From the NCBI GenBank assembly GCA_905178155.1, contig CAJINV010000003.1, forward strand, positions 10,411,732 to 10,475,731: a stretch of 64,000 nt of DNA. Direction: 5' to 3'. A program made the position numbers and the translations under genes. Below, one piece after another: positions 43,995 to 53,300 of this stretch. Each line of letters begins with the position of its first letter. Within the stretch, counting starts at the first letter, position 1. The DNA comes from Amoebophrya sp. A120 (Eukaryota; Sar; Dinophyceae; Syndiniales; Amoebophryaceae). Under the pieces are notes generated by a model, which saw only the letters and a program-made list of their open reading frames with translations, did not search any database and was not told the DNA's origin.

Positions 43995-45710
43995 AAGGAA
44001 TTTGTATGCCTGGCGGAGGATCTGACGACTAGCATCGACGTGCGCGCAGGGCTGCAAACGGCGTTGCCTTTGGACATCGGAAGCGTTACTTTCGAAGACG
44101 ACTCGTTGCCGGTGAGCACCACAATAAGGTTTTGGGACCGTTTTTTCCACAGATGGTCCCGTTCCGGGAAGCCCTGGAGCTTCAGTGCGAGCATTGATCC
44201 GTTTGTGGCGCAGGCCTGTCTCAACCTGCTACTGTTTGTGGATTGGTGCCTGCGGTTCAGTGAGAAGAAAAATGTGCCGGCGCAGTTTCGGCAATGCCTG
44301 GCATCAGACGACTTGGACAATCCTTTAGTTGCACGGGTACGCAACATGTGCATCAAACGTGGAGAAAAGGCTCGTCAAGTAGAGACTTCGCCGTCGCAGC
44401 ACCATCAGCAAAGAAATGCGCAGGGAAAGAGCGCAGCACATGCACAGACGAATGTAAAAGTAGCTGCGGCAGAACACCAGCTTGTCACGGGGATCGCAAC
44501 GGAAGGGATCGGCAGCTCCACATCATCCGCGACATCGCCGACCGCGACCTCCACTGCGGATTCCAACCAGGGGTATGAGAACAATCTCACAGACAGAGCA
44601 AGCTCAGGCACCTCCAAGCGCAGAAAAACCTCACTAGTGTCGTCCGGCGAAAAACAAGGCTCTGACTGCTTACTGCAACAGGCGGATGGACAAGATAGAG
44701 ATACAGATTTGCAGGAGGACGACCTCCAACACGAGGCGCATAATGAGCAGCGTGACAAAAGGGAGCAAGATGTTGAAGACGCTGATGCAGTCGCTGCAAT
44801 GAATGCGATTCGCGAAGGTTTTCGACGCTACGTGGAAAGTCTTGACAAGTATTCCACGAGCGCTAGTATGAATCGTCCATTCCTTGTTTCTGAAGAACGT
44901 GCGCCAGGAGATAGCGAGACGAGCAACGGCACCATTCAGAAAGATCCGCGTCCGCGGCTTCTCGATGCTTGCTGTGGCTCCGGGACTATCACTGCAGTTG
45001 CATCTGCTTCGGGTCGATTTAGCCAAATTATTTCCTGCGACAAAAGCCCGGAATTTCTGGACCGCGCTGCGAAAAATCTGGATTTTGTCGCAGCGGATTC
45101 TTCTCTGCAGCGAAGCGCTCAGTGTGGTGCAGGAGCCACAGCCACCGGTACGACGAGTGCAGGAGCACAATCCGTGCTACTGGCCATGCGCACGAAAGTT
45201 CATTTCGTCGAAAATGATTGGATTGCAGATGCAGAGCATGATGCGGAGAGCGGGGACAAGGAAACCGAAAGGCAAACAAGACAAAATGCGGACGCATCTT
45301 CAATGAACAACGCAACACAACGCGATCAATTGCGAGGAGTCGCATCGACAGGAACGCTGGGTAGAAAGCTTAGGCAAAAGAACGACGTTTTTCTGCCGTC
45401 AAAGCGACTAGGAACGGCAAGTGGTGACGCAGAAAATGGCTTCACGACACAAAGCACACCCCTAGTCGTGATGGCGAATACCCCATGGGGTCGGCGGTTC
45501 GGTGGAGAAGGTGATGCGTGTGGGGTCCTAGAGGGGGTAATTCGGCAATGCGAATCTAATGCGGACCTATTCGGCTTTCTTGTCCCTCCCCGGTCATTGG
45601 AGAGTGCGAAAAAGCTTCTCGACATTCATCTTTGCGTGCCGCTCGGCAAGCCCGCGCTTTTTCTAATCGGAACGGTAAATAAAAAGAGAAAAACCACGAT
45701 GAGTCAATGA
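43962..45710 (+). CDS. SAM-dependent methyltransferase, UPF0020/Trm11-like
   Basis: A 582-codon open frame from ATG 43,962 to TGA 45,710. Class I methyltransferase motifs are clear: motif I LLDACCGSGTI (Leu333 on), acidic motif II/III ISCDKSPEFLDRAAKNLDF, and motif IV VVMANTPWGRRFG (Asn506), which in this family is the (N/D)PPxG-type catalytic loop. This pattern matches RNA guanine-N2 methyltransferases of the UPF0020 class (Trm11, Trm14, RlmL), so a tRNA or rRNA target is likely but not proven. A Ser/Thr/Gln-rich insert (residues about 145-275) has no domain. Two further low-complexity inserts split the catalytic fold (around 370-390 and 415-470). The true start may lie elsewhere: the frame is open to the left and overlaps the 3' end of the cysteine-rich gene by 33 bases. 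Confidence 0.75.
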   Translation: MWTRHFVIIDYKEFVCLAEDLTTSIDVRAGLQTALPLDIGSVTFEDDSLPVSTTIRFWDRFFHRWSRSGKPWSFSASIDPFVAQACLNLLLFVDWCLRFSEKKNVPAQFRQCLASDDLDNPLVARVRNMCIKRGEKARQVETSPSQHHQQRNAQGKSAAHAQTNVKVAAAEHQLVTGIATEGIGSSTSSATSPTATSTADSNQGYENNLTDRASSGTSKRRKTSLVSSGEKQGSDCLLQQADGQDRDTDLQEDDLQHEAHNEQRDKREQDVEDADAVAAMNAIREGFRRYVESLDKYSTSASMNRPFLVSEERAPGDSETSNGTIQKDPRPRLLDACCGSGTITAVASASGRFSQIISCDKSPEFLDRAAKNLDFVAADSSLQRSAQCGAGATATGTTSAGAQSVLLAMRTKVHFVENDWIADAEHDAESGDKETERQTRQNADASSMNNATQRDQLRGVASTGTLGRKLRQKNDVFLPSKRLGTASGDAENGFTTQSTPLVVMANTPWGRRFGGEGDACGVLEGVIRQCESNADLFGFLVPPRSLESAKKLLDIHLCVPLGKPALFLIGTVNKKRKTTMSQ

Positions 45711-45831
45711 ATTGTGAAACGTAGACCGTACCGTTGATGACCTACAATTGGAAAAAAGCCGTCCGCATGGAAGGAAATAAAGAGGCACGGGCACTAGAAA
45801 ACGAAGATTGAATTTAAAATGAATTTGAAAA

Positions 45832-46323
45832 ATGCCAATAGTTGATACGTTCAGGCTAATGCAGCTGCGTAATGCAACATTCTTAATGGGATTAGAAGGA
45901 GGAAGAAGAACCAGACCGGTACGCGTTTGGTTTTTCGTTTTTTGCGTTCTCAATATGTTGTTGAAATGGGAATGGCGGTCACCAAGCTGCAAGTTCATTA
46001 CCGGCAGTGAGGCCATGCTTAATTGGGTACGGTGTGTCGGTCTCAGTCCTCTCGACGCTGCTTGTGCATTCGACCGCACCAGCAGTGGAAAAGCGATTCC
46101 ACCGTGCTCTTCTCCCCACGATTTTGGTACGGGACCGTTGTGCTCTCTCCATGATTTTGAAGATGTGGGGCGTCGATGGCGGTTCGCGCGCAAATTTTTC
46201 GAGAGCACCTGTTTGGCGCCGGCCTCTGCTCTTTCGCATAGATACATATTGATACTTCTCCTCTGGTTTATCAAACGCGTTTCCCCCACCTGTTGGCACT
46301 TCTTTCATGATCATGATCGATAG
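45832..46323 (+). CDS. Doubtful open frame
   Basis: A 163-codon frame with a hydrophobic region (VWFFVFCVLNMLL). Equally long frames exist on the minus strand over 45,663-46,289, and no domain or splice support separates them. Listed because it covers otherwise unexplained DNA between two genes; it may be non-coding. Confidence 0.15.
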   Translation: MPIVDTFRLMQLRNATFLMGLEGGRRTRPVRVWFFVFCVLNMLLKWEWRSPSCKFITGSEAMLNWVRCVGLSPLDAACAFDRTSSGKAIPPCSSPHDFGTGPLCSLHDFEDVGRRWRFARKFFESTCLAPASALSHRYILILLLWFIKRVSPTCWHFFHDHDR

Positions 46324-46462
46324 TGATTAGTTGTCGGTGGTGCGTCTTTTTCCTTTCTTGTTCTACTTCATGATGCAGATGTTTTGTCGTACTTTATGTA
46401 TATAATATTAGATATAATCGGTCCTGCTCTGCAGTCTGCTCGCATAGGAATAGAGTGTTACT

Positions 46463-47174
46463 GTGCGCTCGTTTCAAGAAGAGCACAGACACATGAAATC
46501 GTCGACCTCTGACACGAACAAGGATCATATAGATTTACATAAATGCTGCAAAACCACAAGACGAGGTTCCTTGCGCCAGAAGATGAGATTGATCAAGATC
46601 AACATGGCCCTGACTCTCATTGCATTTCATGACTTTGCGAATGGGACAGGTATGGATCACATATTCTCGTTCATCTCCACGGCCACCGTCTCAAAGTCTA
46701 AGGCCTTGGGACTCAAAATGAAGAGAATAATTAAGCTCGTAAGTAGATCCTATTTCCCACCTACGATGTTGTGTCGGTGTCTCCTGTCTGTCAAGTAGTA
46801 CTTTAACTTTTATTCGGTCAAAGGCTGTACATTATTTTCGTTGATATTTTGAAGCAACTTTTACTTAGACCCTATAGCTATAGCTATATGCATATGCTCT
46901 TCATCATGTTTCTCATGAATGCCAATTTTTATCAGGTCATGTCTTAGGAAAAAATCTAAACCGTGGAATCCTTCTTGAGTTAGAGTTTAAAAGTTTTCCG
47001 AAAAATTGAAATTCTTGATATTGACCTGAGTGTGTTGGCTACAACGGGCGGCTGTAGTGAGCCCACGTTCTTCAGGATCGGAAGCTTTGTGATGGCAACA
47101 GTTGTACTAGCCATCTGTTTTACTAAGAACAAGACGTGTGTTTTTTCAGCTATCGCTTTCAGAAGTTTTCTGTA
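46463..47174 (+). CDS. Small putative membrane protein, two exons
   Basis: Exon 1 (ATG 46,463 or internal; ends at 46,738) has the frame FHDFANGTGMDHIFSFISTA and ends at a GTAAGT donor. A second frame from about 46,985 reads KIEILDIDLSVLATTGGCSE and then PTFFRIGSFVMATVVLAICF, ending at TAA 47,172-47,174. The second piece holds one clear transmembrane helix. The connecting intron border is not resolved. The family is unknown; either piece could belong to a separate gene. Confidence 0.35.
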
Positions 47175-47374
47175 AAATTATTAACGAGCGAAATTGTAAA
47201 ATACTTGTACTTGTTCACTTAAGACGCATCAAACGCTGGTCTTTAGATTTGGCATTGTGCAGGATGTAGCCGGCGCTTGTACTATCCTTCCCGCCAGCTG
47301 CAATGGACAGTGCCGGCGATACGTTCCTCCCATTTTTATTGTATGACACCAGTGCTCCCTCGGGCTAAACAAGA

Positions 47375-50300
47375 ATGACAATGGATATGCGAATGTTGCT
47401 GCAGAGGCTGAACCTGGAGTTGGACTGCCCGGAAGACCTGCAGAAGAGCAGTGGATACGATGCGGTTGAAAGCGACGAATTGGCGGAGCGTTTCGACTAT
47501 GCATTCCAAAAGTTGTGCTTGTGTCTTTGCCCTCGTTCTCGTACAACTAATTGCGAGCATGCAACAAGACAGATCAAGTTCTCTCTCTCTCTCTACCTCC
47601 TCTGGCATGAAAAACTGCATTTCTCTTGCTTGTTCTTAAGAACATTGTTTATAAAGCAGGCATAATACATATTTGGAAATTGAATTTGCACGTAGTGGTG
47701 GTGTCGCGGCGATACTTTAATTGCAACGCATAGTCCCGTTTCGCCCTTCCGCTTGCGCACGCTGTTCAGGGAGGTAGACGCGAATGATGACGGTCACTTG
47801 ACGAAGGCGGAATTCTCGAAAATCCTGGCAGTGCTGAGGATCCGCTTCCGCCGGGATCAGCCCGAAAATGTGATTACCGACGTCCCGAATGAGTTGTGGA
47901 CACAATTAGTGGAGCCTTTGCTAGTACTGTTTCCCGGTGCACCAGCTGAAGCTGAAAAAGGTCAAGATGCAGCAGGATCATACGGAGCGAGGCAGCCGCA
48001 TCAACGGGAAGACTCCTGCGGCGGTTCCTCGTTATTGACAAGGACAGCAACGACGGTCGTAACTCACCCTGCGTCAGGGTTTCACTTCCAAGCCTTCCAG
48101 CGTGTCGTGCGCTTGCTGTTTCTGGAAGTCCTTCTGCATGACGACCTGATCGGAGACTTTCAGTTCTTATCAAACAAAAAAACTGGTATGCGTGTAGTAG
48201 CTCTTACTTTGTTGGAGTGGCAAAGCCAACAAACCTCCTGTGCATCTTCACGTTGTTCACGACACTAAATGAAACGACTTGTTATGGTGCATCTGAACCG
48301 CTAGCCCTAGCACATGAAGAAAGAATCACTCCAGGTGAAGATGAAGGAAACGCGATACCAGGATGTCTATCTACGAGGGCAGGCGTAGACACTCTTCTTG
48401 CATGTTCTGGATAAATGCAGAACAGCTTTTTTCTGTGATAGTTTTCGGCGATCGACTACAACGCGGAAACAATACATAGGCGCCGTGTTCTTGACTCTCG
48501 TCTTGTGGTTGAGGGCAATCCCGATCATTTAACAGAAGGCATGATGAAAGACAAGAAGACGACGAAGGACCAAGAAGACGGCGACGAAGGACGCAAGAAC
48601 TGCAACTACAACAGCGCACTGAAGAGAAGTACGCGAGGAGCGGCTCCCCCTCCTCCGAAATTTTTTTCAAGAAAACCTCCGTCATTTTTCCAGCCGGGTG
48701 AATATGTATATGGTGAAGATCCGGCGATCAGAACGACTAGCATGATCAACAGTGATATGCGTTTGAGACCAGCGACGCCGCGGATAACCGCTACTGGAGC
48801 AAGTAGCAAGAGTAAAGGCTCCAACTATAATTTGATTCAGCAGCGCTTCAGCTGTGAGACCATGCGTGACTTCTTGTTGGGCCCACGCGATTCGGACACC
48901 AAGGTTCGGTGGATATCTCTGTCGCACGCGGGAACGGATCCGGGGTGTCGCCTCGCAATGCTGCGACTGGCGGTGAAGTACAATCTTCACCCGTTGGCGG
49001 TCGAATGCGCCCTGTCCCTCCACGAGGAACCCGTGACTGGGCGAGTGATCAAGTATGGTCACAAGCTCCACGATCTCGCAGCTGCCACAAGGAAACCGGG
49101 GTTGAAGAAGACCAACGCCGCATCTTCCCCGCAGCTGCATAAACAACAAGGGCAGGAGCAGGCACCGACGACTTCCTCCTGTTTATGCACTGCCACGCCC
49201 GTGATCCCGTCATCTTTAAAAATGTCTCAGAAATGGCCTCGGGAATGTAAGGCGGAGGCAATTCCCACAACGCCGGCGCCCCTCATTGTGGTTGCAGGGA
49301 AGAGGGGCACACAAGGCGCCGAGCCGGGCCATCGCGAAGCAGCTTCCTCGAGACGCGGCGCCCGCTGCCGTATTTGGCGCATTTTTGTGGCGCGCAATGC
49401 GGGCCGCGGCTGGCGTTGACGTTCGGGCGCCGCCCGTTTGCCCCTTATCCCTTTGCCGGCCTCCCCTTGCATATATGGACGCGAAGTGCCGCAGCGCCAC
49501 ACTTGTGCCGGGCCTATCTGTGCCCGCTTTCGTTTTGTCGCAGGCGCGCCGGCGTCTTGTCCGCAGCCCGGTTCGAAGCATTGCAGGCGCCCCGTCTGCC
49601 CCTGCATTTCCGTCGCCCCGGCGGTTCAGTGCCTGCTCTGACAGGTTGCCTGGGACCTTCAGTGGGGCTGCCTCTGTAAGAAGGCAGTGCGTTGGCCTTG
49701 CCGCTGTTCCTTTCTTTGTTTCTGTGGCAGCCAGGCACGGGCCCGGCCTTGCTTTCTGCGCGGCGGACTGCTATTCTGGCCCTCCTCCCTTGTGGGCGGC
49801 AGGCACGGCCGGCCTCACCCGGGAGGGCAACCAACTGCCGGCCTCCCATTGGTTGGCCGCCTGCCGGCGCCGCTTGGCCACAGCCGGGCGCTTCGTCAGC
49901 CCATTGTCGTGGCGCATTGCTTTCGCACGCGCAGGCGCGCCCCTTGGCGCGGGGGGGATTTTGCCCTGCTTCTCTAGATCACAGGGCCACCGTGTCACGC
50001 GCGTGACACGGGCGGACCCGGCTTCGTTTTTTCTCGTCTCTTGCTGGTCTTGGGTGGTTTGGTGGCAAGCAGTATTGCTTCAGTCAGTTTCCCTCCGCTT
50101 CTACCGCCAAAGCCCAGGGCGCTGCCACGTGTGTGTGTCTATGATTTGCATCCAAGGCAGTCTTGGATCTGGGGTGAAGGCCTGCCTCAGCCCGCGAGCC
50201 CTTCCTGGCTTCTGCCAGCCGGACCGGCCGCCGGCCGACAGTCAGCCAGGCAGGCGCCCCCGCGCGGGCCGTGTTGGCCTTGCTTGGATGCAAGTGCCGG

Positions 50301-53300
50301 CGAAGGCGTTGCAGCGGCTTCTAGGCAAAGCCGAACCGTATGAAGCTAATGGGGCTGTTGAACTCACTGGCGCAGCCACTGGCGCCATGTGTGGCGCCGC
50401 TCCTCTCCCTCGGCACGACTTAGGCGCCCCCTTCACCAATGAGAGCGGCGGCCAGCAGCCGGCTGAAGCAGCAGCCGCCGGAGTTCGCGAGCGCGGCCCC
50501 CAGACCCAGAGTCCGACGATGATGAGCGTTGAGGAGCTTCAGCGCCCCGATTACAGCTGGCCCTTTGTAGATATTGCGTAGAGCAAAACTCTATTTGGCT
50601 TGTGGAGGCCACACGTTGTAAGCTATTTGGCTTGTGGAGGCCACATGTTGTGAATCAGTCAGAATCAGAAACGTCGCGAATGAGAATCAGAATCATGGTG
50701 AATGTGAATCGGGCTACGGTAGTAAAAAGACCGCGAATGAAGCGAAAAAAATTGAAAGGACCGGGCCAAGAAAGTAGGCAAAAAAAAAGGCCAAAGCGAA
50801 GCCACACGCGCTGCCGGGTGCCGCATTTCTGTAAAGGGAGGAAAAACGGCGAGGCCTTCGCATTTTTTTCTTTGGGGAAAAAACCTGAGAGCGTTTGCAT
50901 TTTTTTCCTTCAGGGAAAAACCTAAAAAAGTTCGCGCGATTTTCTTTTACAAAAAAACCAAAAAAGCTGCGCGCGATTTTCTATTACAAAAAAACCAAAA
51001 AAGTTGCGCGCGATTTTCTTTTACAAAAAAACCCAAAAAAGTTGCGCGGGATTCCCCCCTCGAAAAAAACCAAAACCGAAGACGGGCCATTTTCCCTGCC
51101 TTTCCCCGATGGTATGAGGCCGATCAGGCCGGCGATTTTTCACATTTCTGGCCTTTAGAAAATCGCGCGCAGCTTTTTGGGTTTTTTTGTAATAGAAAAT
51201 CGCGCGCAACTTTTTTGGTTTTTTTGTAATAGAAAATCGCGCGCAGCTTTATTGGTTTTTTTCTAAAAGAAAATCGCGCGAACTTTTTTAGGTTTTTCCC
51301 TGAAGGAAAAAAATGCAAACGCTTTCAGGTTTTTTCCTGAAGGAGAAAAATGCAAAAGCCGCGACGACATTTTTTCCCCAATAGCAGAAATGGCGCCACG
51401 ATTTTCCGCGTTTCGGCTTTTTCTGGTGTTGCTTTTTCGCGGGTTTCGCAGTGCCCTTGCTGGTTTTTTTTCAGCTTTTCAGGATGCCCCTCATTCGTCT
51501 CATATATTCGGCAAGAATTGCCGTACGGATCAAGTTCATAACGATCGCCACAGCCACCCGAGAGTGAGGGAATCGATGGCAAATCCGTCCGAGATTGATT
51601 CGATCGATCTCGGGCGCGGGCCGTTGCGCCGTGGCGAACGAGTCAGATCCTGTGAAAAAGGTGCCTTTGCGTGAAGGCTGCAAAGGGTCAAAATTTTCGC
51701 GAAACTGCGAAGGAGATCCGCGGCGCGGCAGTATTGCCGTCCTTTCCGGTGTTATGTTGCAAGGCCGCGGCATTTCCAAAGCAGTTGCGGAGTGATCTAC
51801 AGAGCAGGCCCAGAGCGCCCCTCGCGCGTCTCATATCTCGGATGGATGTTCTGCAGAGCACGCCCAGGCCGATTGCTAAGACTGGGCACGTGAATACTGT
51901 CGGTCGGTCCGACGGAGGGGGGCCGGAATGGTTGGCCGGCGCTTCGGGCAGTTCTTCGGGATTTGGGCGCGGCCAGTGAGCACGCAGCGAACGAAGGGGC
52001 GAAGAACTGTGGCGGGCGGAGAGTCCGGCGCAAGATTGTGCAGGTTTTTGCGGGTAAAGAGCAGGGCTGTGGAAGCCCGGCCGGCCCGGCCGCCGGGCTC
52101 AGGATGTAGAAGCTTCGCGCGCCGCAGCTGTCGCGTGCGACCTTGGCCGGCGACACCTACCGCACTGCGTTGATGGTAGGCGGCCCGGTGTGTGCCTTTG
52201 CAGGGGCAGGCCGCTGGCCCGGCGCGCTAGCTACCTAGCTGGGCACCCGGGGCAAGGCCGCCGATTGGGGGATGTGGGGAGGGTTGGGCCCGGTTTTTCT
52301 TTCTTCAGGGAAATCGTATGGGGGGGAAGAAGCCAGGGCCCCTCTCGGTTTTCCCCAAGGCGACCTGCTTGGCGTGTTTCTTACAAGCGCACAAGCAAAG
52401 GCGCGTCGGCGCGCTGGTTTGTATGTTCGCAGAAAGAAATTAGGAAACACGGCCCGCGCAACAGACGCAGGCCGCGGCGCGTGCTCGGACGGGCGGGCCG
52501 CACTGTGTGGGCCGCGCGCTCGCATGCGCGCCCTGTCAGCCGGCCACCAGCCGTCGCACGGATTGCCAGCCGGCCACCAGCTTTCTTTGCGCGCTGGGCG
52601 ACCACCTTTGTCCTAACCAGCGCGCAACACCCTCCGAGGGGCGCTCCCCGTTTTTCCGAACCGTGGCGCCATCGTGTCACGCGTGTGACGCGAGCGGCAT
52701 GCGCTTCAGTTTCGCAGCGTGGTGGCGTAGGGCGCGCGCCCCGGGGGTTCGCCGGGTCTGTGGTTTTGGGTCTATATCTATTGCCCGCGCCCAATCTTCG
52801 CGCCGGCCGGCGGTCCGCCCATGTAGGTTGTCCAGGACGGCGCAGATAATTCCCGTGGCCCGTCATTCCGTTGCTATGGCGTGCTCATCGTGTCGCGCGT
52901 CAGTGATGTGCGACGTATAAAAGCGACCAAGGCGATGACTCCGATGCGCGGCGATATATGCAAAGTCGGGACATTTCTGAGCAGATTCCTGGAGCATTCC
53001 TGAGGCATTTCCAGACCCCCTCTGATCACGGGCGGTCCGTGAGTAACCTGCTCGCGGTCATGCGCCACCAGTGGCGGAGACCCCGGCCCCCTCAGTGTTG
53101 GCACGACAACAGCACCGACGCCAGCCCCAGCCTTTGACGAAGAGACCCAGGGCGAGCACTGGTTCGTAAATGTGCCACTGTTTCGACTTTCGCGCCGGTC
53201 GGAGGCGGGGCTGCAGGAAGAGCAACAGACCACCGATCTGGATGAGGTTGTGAACCGGCGGTGCTCCGCGAGAGGACGCCAATCGAAAAGCAGCATAACA

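Larger units (their letters stand above)
49250..53030. repeat. Giant CorA intron filled with GC-rich islands
   Basis: Two GC-rich blocks (49,250-50,580 and about 51,590-52,920) flank the A/T-rich inverted repeat at 50,838-51,372. Frames up to 431 codons are open on both strands but encode only Ala/Arg/Pro/Gly-rich strings without domains. Because CorA coding sequence lies on both sides and continues the same fold, this stretch must be intron or later insertion. It includes two copies of the covarying palindrome and a 33-bp tandem at 50,590-50,650 (ATTTGGCTTGTGGAGGCCAC). Confidence 0.75.

Noticed and set aside
49286-50581. 431-codon open frame
   Set aside because: Lies inside the CorA intron, is compositionally biased, contains the palindrome as a repeated HRVTRVTR peptide, and has no domain.
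52876-52905. Possible sixth copy of the CGTGT palindrome (ATCGTGTCGCGCGTCAGTGATG)
   Set aside because: Arms do not pair properly; too degenerate to count.
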